NCBI GenBank assembly: GCA_963707835.1
Contig: CAVPRI010000002.1
Span: 1,240,001 to 1,304,000, forward strand
DNA length: 64,000 nucleotides
DNA from: Bog-473 sp963707835
Lineage (GTDB): Bacteria; Actinomycetota; Acidimicrobiia; Acidimicrobiales; RAAP-2
Direction: 5' to 3'
The notes beneath the pieces were generated by a model. It was not told the DNA's origin and ran no database searches. It saw only the letters and a program-made list of their open reading frames with translations. The stretch's first letter is position 1. Each line of letters begins with the position of its first letter. The translations under genes and the position numbers were made by a program. Shown here one piece after another: positions 55,274 through 63,378 of this stretch.

Positions 55274-56467
55274 GTGGGGGACCTCACGGCTCAGCAGACC
55301 GCCGCTCGGCTGGGCGTCAAGCTCGACACGATCTACGCCTATGTCAGTCGCGGCGCGTTACAGAGCCACCGACGGGCGGGATCCCGCACGAGCCTCTTCG
55401 ACTCCGACGAAGTCGAGCGCCTTGCCCTACGGGGGCGGCCGCGGAGGACCACCAGGCCCACGGCCCTGGACGTGGTGATCGAGTCCCAACTGACGTCGTT
55501 CGGTGAAGGCGAGGTCTTCTATCGGGGTCGGGACATCTCCGAACTCGCTGTTTCCATGACGTTCGAGCAAGCGGCACACTGGCTCTGGACTGGTGAGGAG
55601 ACGGAAGAGAGTAGGCGTTGGACGCCGGTCGAGATCGACCTGCCAGACGTGGAGGATCCTCGCCAACGGCTCCAGTGCGCGGCGGTCCTCGCTGCTGCGA
55701 AGAACCCGCTCCGCTCCGATCTGACACCGTCCTCGGTGGTGCGCACGGGAAGCGCCCTCATCGCCACGATGGCCACCGCCTTGCCCATTCACCCCGCCGC
55801 GCCGCGAAGAGCCCGATCCGGTGCCCGCAGCGCGAAGGCCCGGGCCTCGGTGGCGGAGTTGCTGTGGAGCCGGCTCAGCCCGGTCCGACCCAACGCGAAA
55901 CAACTGGCTCTGATGAATGCGACCCTCGTCGTCACTGCAGACTACGAGCTCGTCCCGGCCACTCTGGCGGCGAGAGTCGCCGCATCGGTCCGGGCGGATC
56001 CCTACGCCGTCGCACTGACCGGACTCGGGGCGCTGGCAGGGAGGCTCCACGGGAGGACGAACCGGATCGTCTACGAAATGCTCGGATCGGCGGGAGCGTG
56101 CGGGGCGGGCCCGGCGCTCGAGCGTTCCTTGGAGGTCCACGGCTTCTATCCGGGGTTCGGCCAGTACTCGTATCCACAGTGTGATCCGAGGGGAGGGTTC
56201 CTCGTGGACCTGGTCCGCGAAGCATGCCCATCGAGTGCCGTCCTCCAGACCGTGCAGGAATTGATGGATGTTGCGCGCTCCCGTGCCAACGTGCTGCCCA
56301 ACATCGACATGGGGCTGGCGGTCGTCGCTCTCGCGTACGACATGCCCCCTCATGCCGGAGAGGTGATGCTCACCGTGGCTCGCACCGCCGGTTGGCTCGC
56401 GCATGCGCTGGAGGAGTATGGCGAGGCTCCGGCCCGTTTCAGGGCGAGAGCTCTGCCCCGAACATGA
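55274..56467 (+). CDS. MerR-like HTH fused to a citrate-synthase-like domain lacking one catalytic His
   Basis: Intact 397 aa. N-terminal helix-turn-helix LTAQQTAARLGVKLDTIYAY with VSRGALQSHRRAGSRTSLFD (residues 4-50), then a citrate-synthase fold: SQLTSFGEGEVFYRGRDISE, LAVSMTFEQAAHWLWTGEE, ALTGLGALAGRLHGRTNRIV (equivalent of the oxaloacetate-site His274, kept), FYPGFGQYSYPQCDPRGGFL (GFGH expected, His replaced by Gln) and LPNIDMGLAVVALAYDMP (Asp375 equivalent kept). The lost His points to a regulatory rather than catalytic protein, perhaps an acyl-CoA or oxoacid-sensing transcription factor. GTG 55274 is leaderless. Confidence 0.85.
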   Translation: MGDLTAQQTAARLGVKLDTIYAYVSRGALQSHRRAGSRTSLFDSDEVERLALRGRPRRTTRPTALDVVIESQLTSFGEGEVFYRGRDISELAVSMTFEQAAHWLWTGEETEESRRWTPVEIDLPDVEDPRQRLQCAAVLAAAKNPLRSDLTPSSVVRTGSALIATMATALPIHPAAPRRARSGARSAKARASVAELLWSRLSPVRPNAKQLALMNATLVVTADYELVPATLAARVAASVRADPYAVALTGLGALAGRLHGRTNRIVYEMLGSAGACGAGPALERSLEVHGFYPGFGQYSYPQCDPRGGFLVDLVREACPSSAVLQTVQELMDVARSRANVLPNIDMGLAVVALAYDMPPHAGEVMLTVARTAGWLAHALEEYGEAPARFRARALPRT

Positions 56468-56487
56468 GGACGGCCCGTCGGTGTCGG

Positions 56488-56560
56488 CGCCCCCGGTAGG
56501 ACTCGAACCTACGACGCACGGTTTAGGAAACCGACGCTCTATCCTCTGAGCTACGGGGGC
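56488..56560 (-). tRNA. tRNA-Arg (CCT anticodon)
   Basis: Minus-strand cloverleaf: acceptor GCCCCCG with CGGGGGC, D arm GCTCAGAGGATAGAGC, anticodon loop TTCCTAA with anticodon CCT (reads AGG), T arm GTAGG-TTCGAGT-CCTAC. Discriminator G; CCA not encoded. The anticodon stem has one T-T mismatch at its outer pair. It lies 20 nt after the HTH-citrate synthase stop on the opposite strand. Confidence 0.92.
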
Positions 56561-56656
56561 ATGTTGGTGTCACATGGGGCACCAACATTCTGTCTCACCC
56601 ACGGGCGATCGCCGTTCCTGGGGATGCGGGCAGCTCTCTCCTTCAACGGGTACTCC

Positions 56657-56662
56657 TAACGT
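56657..56662 (+). promoter_or_regulatory. -10 box TAACGT for leaderless hypothetical gene
   Basis: Ends 7 nt before GTG 56670 and selects that start over the upstream ATG at 56574. Confidence 0.5.
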
Positions 56663-56669
56663 GGGGAGC

Positions 56670-57128
56670 GTGGAGCACGCGCCTCGGTCTGCTGCCCGCG
56701 CCGGGACCCAGCTCGCCGACCGACTCGGACGTCACGCCGACGGCGTCGACGACTGGTTCAGCGATCGGGTCGAGGACTGGCGCCGCCCTGACGGAGCGCG
56801 CCGGCCCGACCTCGAACTGTCCGATCTCGGCCGCCGGGTCGTCGAGTACGTGGGCAATGGGAGAACGGACATGCCACGGGCGGTCCTTGCCGAGGTGGAG
56901 GAGGTCCTGACCAGCACCGAGGGCTCCGGCGCCCGTCGGTACTGCCTCGACCTGCTCGACGGCATCGACGCCGAGCTTCTCGAATGGCCCAAGCATCACC
57001 CCGTACCCCGTCACGCCCTCCGGGTCGTCCTGGACGACCTGATGGGACCGGCTACCCGGCATGCCTGGTCGGGGCTCGGCGATCGGGAGGCGGGTCCGGC
57101 GGGCGGCGGAACCGAGGGCTCGGTCTGA
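56670..57128 (+). CDS. conserved hypothetical protein
   Basis: Not recognised. 152 aa, predicted mostly helical and charged: RLGRHADGVDDWFSDRVEDW, LELSDLGRRVVEYVGNGRTD, MPRAVLAEVEEVLTSTEGSG, YCLDLLDGIDAELLEWPKHH and VPRHALRVVLDDLMGPATRH, then a Gly/Pro-rich tail. No signal peptide or membrane helix. DDWFSDRVEDW-type Trp/Asp clusters and the regularly spaced leucines suggest a helical bundle. It sits between tRNA-Arg and ahcY but has its own promoter; no functional clue from neighbours. Confidence 0.65.
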   Translation: MEHAPRSAARAGTQLADRLGRHADGVDDWFSDRVEDWRRPDGARRPDLELSDLGRRVVEYVGNGRTDMPRAVLAEVEEVLTSTEGSGARRYCLDLLDGIDAELLEWPKHHPVPRHALRVVLDDLMGPATRHAWSGLGDREAGPAGGGTEGSV

Positions 57129-57171
57129 ACCACCCGGCGCCGGGTGTGCCGCCGAGGGTGCCCGCCGGCCC

Positions 57172-57177
57172 TATTGT
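57172..57177 (+). promoter_or_regulatory. candidate -10 box TATTGT and leader hairpin of ahcY
   Basis: TATTGT at 57172-57177 would give a leader of about 120 nt. It contains CTCCGAC-AGAG-GTCGGAG (57196-57213), a 7-bp hairpin, and the AAGGAG site before ATG 57304. No known SAH riboswitch could be matched by eye. Confidence 0.35.
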
Positions 57178-57303
57178 TGTGACCGGGTACGAGGCCTCCG
57201 ACAGAGGTCGGAGCACGTGCGTTGCGCTTCAGCCGTCCGGCCCGCCGCAGTGCCGCGCGCCGCCGCGCGTCCATCCGACCCGACGTATCCAGAAGGAGCA
57301 ACC

Positions 57304-58746
57304 ATGACCTCCCCCCTCCCCTACAAGGTGGCCGACCTCTCCCTGGCCGAGTTCGGCCGCAAGGAGATCGACCTGGCCGAGCACGAGATGCCGGGGCTCA
57401 TGGCCATGCGGGCCGAGTTCGGCTCCTCACAGCCCCTTGCCGGGGCGCAGATCACCGGATCGCTCCACATGACGGTCCAGACCGCCGTGCTGATCGAGAC
57501 CCTGACCGCCCTCGGGGCCCGAGTGCGCTGGGCCAGCTGCAACATCTTCTCCACCCAGGACCACGCCGCGGCTGCCGTGGCGCTCGGACCGGAGGGCACC
57601 GTCGACGATCCCCAGGGCGTCCCCGTGTTCGCCTGGAAGGGCGAGACTCTCGAGGAGTACTGGTGGTGCACCGAACAGGCGCTGGTCTGGCCCGGCGAGG
57701 GTGGTCCCAACATGATCCTCGACGACGGTGGCGACGCCACCCTGCTCGTCCACAAGGGGGTCGAGTTCGAGAAGGCCGGCGTCGTCCCGGATCCCTCCAC
57801 GGCCGACTCCGAGGAGTTCGCCGTCGTGCTCGGCCTCCTCAGCCGGGCGTTCGCCACGGACCCCGGCCGCTGGACCACCATGGCCAACGGGATCATGGGC
57901 GTCACCGAGGAGACGACGACGGGCGTCCATCGCCTCGTCGACATGGCAAAGAACGGCGAGCTCTTGTTCCCGGCCATCAACGTCAACGACTCCGTGACCA
58001 AGTCGAAGTTCGACAACAAGTACGGCTGCCGGCACTCTCTCGTCGACGGCATCAACCGCGCCACCGACGTCCTGATCGGCGGCAAGGTCGCCGTGGTGTG
58101 TGGCTACGGCGACGTGGGCAAGGGATGTGCACAGTCGCTGGCCGGTCAGGGAGCGCGCGTCGTGGTGACCGAGATCGACCCGATCTCCGCGCTGCAAGCG
58201 GCGATGGAGGGTTTCCAGGTCGCCACGCTCGAGGACGTGCTCCCGGTGGCCGACATCATCATCACCACCACCGGGAACAAGGACATCATCCGAGCCTCGC
58301 ACATGGCGGCCATGAAGCATCAGGCGATCGTGGGCAATATCGGCCACTTCGACAACGAGATCGACATGGCCGGTCTGGCCAGGATCCCCGGCGTCGAGCG
58401 GATCAACATCAAGCCGCAGGTCGACAAGTGGGTCTTCCCCGACGGCCACGCCGTGATCGTGCTGTCCGAGGGACGCCTGCTCAACCTCGGCAACGCCACC
58501 GGGCACCCGAGCTTCGTCATGTCCAACTCGTTCACCAACCAGACCATGGCGCAGATCGAGCTCTACACCCGGTCCGCCCAGTACACGAACGACGTCTTCG
58601 TGCTGCCGAAGCATCTCGACGAGAAGGTGGCGCGGCTGCACCTCGACGCGCTCGGCGCCAAGCTCACCACCCTCACCGCCGAGCAGGCCGACTACATCGG
58701 CGTGCCGGTCGAGGGGCCCTACAAGCCGGACACCTACCGGTACTGA
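57304..58746 (+). CDS. ahcY: adenosylhomocysteinase
   Basis: Hydrolyses S-adenosylhomocysteine to adenosine and homocysteine, NAD-dependent. Intact 480 aa, the usual actinobacterial length. Motifs: VADLSLAEFGRKEIDLAEHE, HMTVQTAVLIETLTALGARV, SCNIFSTQDHAAAAVA, ETTTGVHRLVDMAKNGELLF, NVNDSVTKSKFDNKYGCRHS (catalytic Lys/Asp), VAVVCGYGDVGKGCAQSLAG (NAD loop), EDVLPVADIIITTTGNKDII, GHPSFVMSNSFTNQTMAQIE and the terminal KPDTYRY. ATG 57304 has AAGGAG 7 nt upstream. Supports the SAM-dependent methyltransferases found elsewhere in the window. Convergent with mca, 35 nt apart. Confidence 0.97.
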   Translation: MTSPLPYKVADLSLAEFGRKEIDLAEHEMPGLMAMRAEFGSSQPLAGAQITGSLHMTVQTAVLIETLTALGARVRWASCNIFSTQDHAAAAVALGPEGTVDDPQGVPVFAWKGETLEEYWWCTEQALVWPGEGGPNMILDDGGDATLLVHKGVEFEKAGVVPDPSTADSEEFAVVLGLLSRAFATDPGRWTTMANGIMGVTEETTTGVHRLVDMAKNGELLFPAINVNDSVTKSKFDNKYGCRHSLVDGINRATDVLIGGKVAVVCGYGDVGKGCAQSLAGQGARVVVTEIDPISALQAAMEGFQVATLEDVLPVADIIITTTGNKDIIRASHMAAMKHQAIVGNIGHFDNEIDMAGLARIPGVERINIKPQVDKWVFPDGHAVIVLSEGRLLNLGNATGHPSFVMSNSFTNQTMAQIELYTRSAQYTNDVFVLPKHLDEKVARLHLDALGAKLTTLTAEQADYIGVPVEGPYKPDTYRY

Positions 58747-58781
58747 CCTCCCGGTACCGGGCCTCCGGTGCGGGGGGGCGC

Positions 58782-59600
58782 TCAGCGCAGGCCGGCGAAG
58801 AGATCGTCTTCGGGCACCGGGGCCGACGTGGTGTCGATGACCCTTACGAAGCTCTCGGCCGACATCGTCCGGCCGAACAGCTCCTCCCCCATCTGGAGGA
58901 AGAAGATGTTCTCGCTCTGGCTGGCATGGGCGGCCAGAGATGCGTACTTCACTCCCGTCGCGCTGCTCACGTCGACCGTCGTGGTGACCAGCTCGTCGGG
59001 CGTGCCCTCCGGGATGTCCTCCACCTCGCCGAGCCCCTCGAGCCCGGCGTCGGCGAGGATCGCCCCGAACTCGAGCATCTTCGAGCGCGGCACGGCCGTG
59101 TAGTAAAGCTTGGCCGGGATCCGGCATTCCTCGATCGCCGCGTGAGTGATGCGATTGGCCTGGATGTGATCGGGGTGTCCGTAGAAGCCGTTCTCGTCGT
59201 AGGTGACCACCACCTGGGGCTCATAGGTCCACATGAGGTCGGCCAGGCGTCGTGCCGCCCTCTCGACGGGAGTCCGCCAGAAGCAGTCCGGATCGTCGTT
59301 GCTCGGCCATCCCTGCATCCCCGAGTCGCGATAGCCGAGGAGCTCGAGATGCGCGACCCCGAGGACCTCACAGCTGGCCTCGAGCTCGCGCCGGCGCAAC
59401 GGCACCACCGTCTCGGCGTCGTGATCGGCGTCCCCGGGCTTCACCCCCCCGGGCGCATCGCCGAGCTCGCCGTTGGTGCATGTGACCAGGACGGTGCGCA
59501 CGCCCTCGGCCGCGTAGCGGGCGAGGATGCCGCCGGTGCTGATGGCCTCGTCGTCGGGGTGGGCGTGGACCGCCATCAGCGTGAGGGGGGCGTCGGGCAT
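58782..59600 (-). CDS. mca: mycothiol S-conjugate amidase (Mca-like PIG-L family)
   Basis: Intact 272 aa from ATG 59600. Zinc deacetylase motifs LMAVHAHPDDEAISTGGILA (HPDD) and NGFYGHPDHIQANRITHAAI (His of the third ligand). VLVTCTNGELGDAP, LELLGYRDSGMQGWPSNDDP and PAKLYYTAVPRSKMLEF are typical of Mca/MshB in actinobacteria; the longer middle region and KYASLAAHASQSENIFFLQM favour Mca, which detoxifies mycothiol conjugates, over MshB. Implies a mycothiol-making host. TACGCT 7 nt upstream: leaderless. Next to the threonine-aldolase gene (36 nt). Confidence 0.87.
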   Translation of the reverse strand: MPDAPLTLMAVHAHPDDEAISTGGILARYAAEGVRTVLVTCTNGELGDAPGGVKPGDADHDAETVVPLRRRELEASCEVLGVAHLELLGYRDSGMQGWPSNDDPDCFWRTPVERAARRLADLMWTYEPQVVVTYDENGFYGHPDHIQANRITHAAIEECRIPAKLYYTAVPRSKMLEFGAILADAGLEGLGEVEDIPEGTPDELVTTTVDVSSATGVKYASLAAHASQSENIFFLQMGEELFGRTMSAESFVRVIDTTSAPVPEDDLFAGLR

Positions 59601-59607
59601 GCCGAGC

Positions 59608-59613
59608 AGCGTA
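59608..59613 (-). promoter_or_regulatory. -10 box TACGCT for leaderless mca
   Basis: Ends 7 nt before ATG 59600, within the short gap after the threonine-aldolase stop. Confidence 0.5.
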
Positions 59614-59635
59614 GAGGTCGCGCCCGGGCCCACGG

Positions 59636-60682
59636 TCACGCTCCGCCCGGTCGCACCTCGGGCACCTCGGGCACCTCGGCCAGTGCGGCCACGGCGCGCG
59701 CCAGGCCGGCGTCGTCGACGTCACGGTGGGTGACCAGGCGCACCGTGTCGGCGGCGATGGTCTGGGCCAGGACCCCGTGGTCGCGCAGGTGTGCCAGGAC
59801 GACGCCGGGCTCGGGGTGACGGAAGGTGACGATGTTGGTGTGCACCGCCGTGGGGTCGAGCCCGCACTCCGGCCAGCGTTGCGCCACCACCTCGGCGAGC
59901 CGCCGGGCGCGGGCGTGGTCCTCGGGGAGCCGCTCCACCATGTCGCGCAGCGCCACCAGGCCCGGCGCGGCCAGCACACCGGCCTGGCGCATGGCTCCCC
60001 CGAGCCGCTTGCGGGCCACGCGGCCGGCTTCGACGACATCCTCGGGGCCGGCCAGGAGGGAGCCGACCGGGGCACACAGTCCCTTCGACAAGCAGCACAT
60101 GACCGTCGTGGCACGGGCGGCCCAGGTGGCGGCCGGCACACCGGTGGCCGCTTCGGCGTTGAACAGCCTGGCCCCGTCGAGGTGGACGGGAACGGTGCCG
60201 GCCGCGTCGGCCACGGCCGCCAGGGAGTCCAGCGACCACACGGCACCCGACGCCGCCATGTGGGTGTTCTCGATGGCCACCAGCGAGGTCTCGGCGAAGT
60301 GGTGCTCGGCCGAGGCCACGACCTGGCGCACCGCCTCGGGCCGTAGTTCACCGCCGGTGTCGTCAAGCCCGACCAGTTGCACCCCGGCGTTCAGCGCCAC
60401 CGCGCCGAGCTCGTAGGCGACGAGGTGCTGGCGGCGCCCCGCCACCACCGCAGTTCCCGGCCGCGTCAGGACACGCACGGCGATCTGGTTGGCCATCACC
60501 CCCGAGGGGACGAACAGGGCGGCCGGCTTGCCGACCCGTCGCGCGAACTCCTCTTCGAGGGTGCGCACGCTCGGGTCCTCGCCGTACCCGTCGTCTCCGA
60601 CCTCCGCATCGGCCATGGCGCGCCGCATCGCCGGCGTCGGCCGGGTGACCGTGTCGCTCCGCAGGTCGACCAGGCCGGCCAC
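59636..60682 (-). CDS. ltaE: low-specificity threonine aldolase family PLP enzyme
   Basis: Intact 348 aa. Fold-type I PLP enzyme cleaving L-threonine or beta-hydroxy amino acids to glycine and an aldehyde. VDLRSDTVTRPTPAMRRAMA, AEVGDDGYGEDPSVRTLEEE, ALFVPSGVMANQIAVRVLTR, VHLDGARLFNAEAATGVPAA and the PLP Lys in TTVMCCLSKGLCAPVGSLLA. GTG at 60682. The C-terminus has a short tandem EVPEVPEV encoded by three 9-bp repeats. TAGCCT 6 nt upstream: leaderless, divergent from the thioesterase. Confidence 0.93.
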   Translation of the reverse strand: MAGLVDLRSDTVTRPTPAMRRAMADAEVGDDGYGEDPSVRTLEEEFARRVGKPAALFVPSGVMANQIAVRVLTRPGTAVVAGRRQHLVAYELGAVALNAGVQLVGLDDTGGELRPEAVRQVVASAEHHFAETSLVAIENTHMAASGAVWSLDSLAAVADAAGTVPVHLDGARLFNAEAATGVPAATWAARATTVMCCLSKGLCAPVGSLLAGPEDVVEAGRVARKRLGGAMRQAGVLAAPGLVALRDMVERLPEDHARARRLAEVVAQRWPECGLDPTAVHTNIVTFRHPEPGVVLAHLRDHGVLAQTIAADTVRLVTHRDVDDAGLARAVAALAEVPEVPEVRPGGA

Positions 60683-60688
60683 GCGCCC

Positions 60689-60694
60689 AGGCTA
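60689..60694 (-). promoter_or_regulatory. -10 box TAGCCT for leaderless ltaE
   Basis: Ends 6 nt before GTG 60682; face to face with TAACAT for the divergent thioesterase gene, all within 36 nt. Confidence 0.5.
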
Positions 60695-60706
60695 CCGAGG
60701 CACCGG

Positions 60707-60712
60707 TAACAT
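60707..60712 (+). promoter_or_regulatory. -10 box TAACAT for leaderless thioesterase
   Basis: Ends 6 nt before GTG 60719. Confidence 0.5.
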
Positions 60713-60718
60713 CCGGCC

Positions 60719-61174
60719 GTGTCGACCGACGCTTCACCGGCCGCCGGCGAGCCCGCCCCGTTTCGGCTGGGGCAGCGCAACATCCACGACCTCCTCGATG
60801 TCGAGGTCCTCGAGGCCGGCCCTGGGCGCGTCGTCCTGCGCCTGGGCATCGACTGGCGGGTGCACCAGCCCTTCGGCATCCTCCACGGCGGCGTGTCGGC
60901 CCTCCTGGCCGAATCGGCCGCCAGCTACGGGGCGGCGCTGGCGGCGGGCCCCGACCGCTCCGTGGTGGGGATCGAGATCAGTGCCAGCCACCTCCGCGGC
61001 GTGAGCTCCGGCCGTCTCACCGCCTCGGCCACCCCGATCCGGGTCGGCCGGAGCGTCCAGGTTTGGCACATCACCTTGACCGATGACGACGGACGAGGCA
61101 TCTGTGACGCCAGGTGCACCCTTTCGGTCCAGCCTGCACCTGGTGAAGCACGAGGGGAAACCCCGGACACATAG
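60719..61174 (+). CDS. PaaI-type hotdog thioesterase
   Basis: Intact 151 aa. Hotdog fold with DWRVHQPFGILHGGVSALLA and ESAASYGAALAA: the HGG turn and the Glu of the central helix are the active-site features of the PaaI/YdiI type acyl-CoA thioesterases. SVVGIEISASHLRGVSSGRL and VWHITLTDDDGRGICDARCT are the usual beta-strands. GTG 60719. It heads the lipid/acyl-CoA cluster with the following LLM oxidoreductase and thiolase, though 52 nt separate them. Confidence 0.9.
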   Translation: MSTDASPAAGEPAPFRLGQRNIHDLLDVEVLEAGPGRVVLRLGIDWRVHQPFGILHGGVSALLAESAASYGAALAAGPDRSVVGIEISASHLRGVSSGRLTASATPIRVGRSVQVWHITLTDDDGRGICDARCTLSVQPAPGEARGETPDT

Positions 61175-61214
61175 CCCGTCCCGGATTTGAATAGGCAGGG
61201 AGTCCCCGCCGACG

Positions 61215-61220
61215 TACTAT
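61215..61220 (+). promoter_or_regulatory. -10 box TACTAT for leaderless LLM-oxidoreductase gene
   Basis: Ends 6 nt before GTG 61227, the strongest -10 in the window. Confidence 0.55.
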
Positions 61221-61226
61221 GTCGGT

Positions 61227-62189
61227 GTGACCCCGGTAGGAAGTGGATCCCACCACACACCCCTCGGGTTCGTCCTCCCCGCTGCCACGCAGGGAGAATC
61301 ACCTCGGCCTCGAGGTAGTACCAGTGGTACGACCGCGACGGCTGCGGAGCTGGCCTCGCTGTGCCGCCAGGCCGAGGAGGCCGGGGCGGACTCGCTCTGG
61401 GCCGTGGACCATCTGTTCTGGCCCCATCCCATTGGTGAGCCCATGACGACACTGGCCGTCGCGGCCGTCGCCACCGTCGGGCTCACGCTCGGGACCTGTG
61501 TCCTCCAGCTGCCGTTGCGCCGGCCGGCTGTGGTCGCCAAGGAGGCGACCGCGCTCCAGAACCTGAGCGGCGGACGCTTCGTCCTGGGTCTCGGCGTCGG
61601 GAGCCACCCTCAGGAGTACCGACGGGCCGGTGTCGACTTTCACAGTCGGGGTCGCGCCATGGACGAGGGCGTGGCCGCCCTGCGCGAGGCGTGGGCTGAC
61701 GGCGACTCTCTCTATGTCCAGTCCCCCGTCTCCGCCCCGATCCCCCTGTGGTTCGGAGGCTCGAGTCCGGCGGCCCGGCGGCGGGCGGCCAGGGTGGGCG
61801 ACGGGTGGATCCCCCTCTTCATGCCACCGGAGGCCTACGCGCCGGCCGTCGAGGCGCTGCGGAGCGAGGCGGCGGCTGCCGGCCGCGCCCCCGGCAGCGT
61901 CGAGCCCGGTGTGGTGGTGTTCGTCCGGGTGGGCGACGACGAAGAGGCCCCGCAGCTGGCCGCGGACTGGCTCTCGGAGCTCTACGGGCGGCCCGCCAAG
62001 GCCTTCCTGCGCCACGTGGTGGCGGGATCGCCCGAGACCTGTGCCGCCGGCCTGCAGCGCTACGTCGACGCAGGTGCACGGCACGTGGTCGTGATGGTGG
62101 CCGGTACGCCTGCCGTTGAGCACTTCGGGCTGGTCCGAGCCGCATTCGCCGGTCGAAGCCAGCCGGTCTTGGAAGGGGCAGGCGCATGA
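61227..62189 (+). CDS. LLM-class (F420/flavin-dependent) oxidoreductase
   Basis: Intact 320 aa. Luciferase-like barrel: LCRQAEEAGADSLWAVDHLF, LAVAAVATVGLTLGTCVLQL, PLRRPAVVAKEATALQNLSG (family strand 4), GRFVLGLGVGSHPQEYRRAG, PIPLWFGGSSPAARRRAARV with GDGWIPLF, and GSPETCAAGLQRYVDAGARH. Typical of F420-dependent actinobacterial LLM enzymes. The N-terminus to residue 35 is atypically basic and Ser/Thr-rich. GTG 61227 is leaderless. Stop overlaps the thiolase-like start by 4 nt. Redox substrate unknown. Confidence 0.88.
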   Translation: MTPVGSGSHHTPLGFVLPAATQGESPRPRGSTSGTTATAAELASLCRQAEEAGADSLWAVDHLFWPHPIGEPMTTLAVAAVATVGLTLGTCVLQLPLRRPAVVAKEATALQNLSGGRFVLGLGVGSHPQEYRRAGVDFHSRGRAMDEGVAALREAWADGDSLYVQSPVSAPIPLWFGGSSPAARRRAARVGDGWIPLFMPPEAYAPAVEALRSEAAAAGRAPGSVEPGVVVFVRVGDDEEAPQLAADWLSELYGRPAKAFLRHVVAGSPETCAAGLQRYVDAGARHVVVMVAGTPAVEHFGLVRAAFAGRSQPVLEGAGA

Positions 62190-63378
62190 GCAGCGTGGAC
62201 GTGGCCATCGTCGGCAGTGGGATGACCGACTTCAGCCGTCGTGATCAGGCCCTCGACACCATGGCCGAGGAGGTGGTGCACGAGGCCCTCGGTGACGCCG
62301 GGCTCTCGGCCGGGGAGGTGGGCCTCGTCGTCCTCGGGAACGCCATGGCCGGTCGCCTCAGCGATCAGGGATGCGTGCGGGGGCAGACCTGGCTGCGCAA
62401 GGCGGGGTTCACCGAAGCGGCCATCGTGAACGTCGACAACTCCTGTGCCGGTGGGAGCTCCGCTCTGCACCTGGCGACCATGTCGGCCATGGTCCAGGAC
62501 CGCCCGGTCCTGGCCGTGGGGGTCGAGAAGATGTGGACCGGCGACCGGGCCGGGACCATCGCCGGGGTCGAGGACGGGCTTCCCGCCGAGTACCGCCACG
62601 ACCTGCACGGGCGGCCCGACGACGAGAACCCCGCCGGGAGCATCCTCATGGGCCTCAACAGTGACTGGGCCAAGCGGTTGATGGCAGAGTCGGGCACGAC
62701 CCTGCGCCAGATCGCCGCCGCCGCGGCCAAGGCGTTCGATCACGCGGCTCGCAACCCCAAGGCCCAGTTCCAGCGCCACGTGACCGTCGACGACGTACTC
62801 GCCTCGACCCAGGTGGCCGGCGTGCTCACCCGCTTGATGTGCAGCTCGTTCACCGACGGCGCGGCGGCCGTGGTGCTGGCCGGGCCCGAGACGACCAGCC
62901 CGGCCACGGCTCCCCGGATCATCGGCTCGGTGGCCCGATCGGGCAACGGCGTCCTCGACTACCACGACCGCCTGGCGCAGGTGGCCGACACCGCATGGGA
63001 GAGCTTCGGTTTCGGCCCCGACGATGCCGACATCGTCGAGCTGCACGACGCCACGGCGGCCGAGGAGCTGTACGCCCTCGAATCGTTGGGGTTCTTCGGC
63101 CCCGGCGAGGCCGGACCGGCGACCGAGTCCGGTGCCACGCGCTGCGACACTCCCGGCCTCGCCGTCAACCCCAGCGGTGGGCTGGTCGGCCGGGGCACCC
63201 CCTCGGCGCCACCGGCCTGGCGCAGGTGGTCGAGCTCGCCACCCAGTTCCGCGGCCGCGCCGGGGGCCGCCAGGTGGCGGGGGCACGCCTCGGGGTGACG
63301 ATCAACACCGGCGGGATCATCTACGGCGATGCCGGGATCGTGTGCATCCATGCGGTGCGCGCCGGATCCGAGACATGA
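62186..63378 (+). CDS. thiolase-like (SCP-x type) acyltransferase (one frameshift)
   Basis: About 397 aa after repair. VDVAIVGSGMTDFSRRDQAL, nucleophile region IVNVDNSCAGGSSALHLATM with Cys, LASTQVAGVLTRLMCSSFTD with GAAAVVLAG, DADIVELHDATAAEELYALE, NPSGG, then a frame change at about 63195 (a missing G in a G-run) into GHPLGATGLAQVVELATQFR with the active His, and VTINTGGIIYGDAGIVCIHA. The Cys-His pair and the HDA variant of the EDA motif mark a thiolase of the lipid-transfer-protein branch, often in sterol or fatty acid side-chain metabolism. Stop overlaps the FabH-like start. Confidence 0.88.

Noticed and set aside
57129..57303. SAH riboswitch before ahcY
   Set aside because: Only a generic 7-bp hairpin is present; the conserved SAH riboswitch core bases could not be matched by eye. 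An Rfam RF01057 scan would decide.
59652..59680. Three 9-bp repeats (gcacctcgg)
   Set aside because: They encode a short EVPEVPEV at the end of the threonine aldolase; no sign of a regulatory or mobile role.
57222..59819. An 865-codon plus-strand open frame across ahcY and mca
   Set aside because: An out-of-frame shadow of ahcY and antisense to mca; composition is Arg/Gly/Pro-rich, as expected of a GC shadow.
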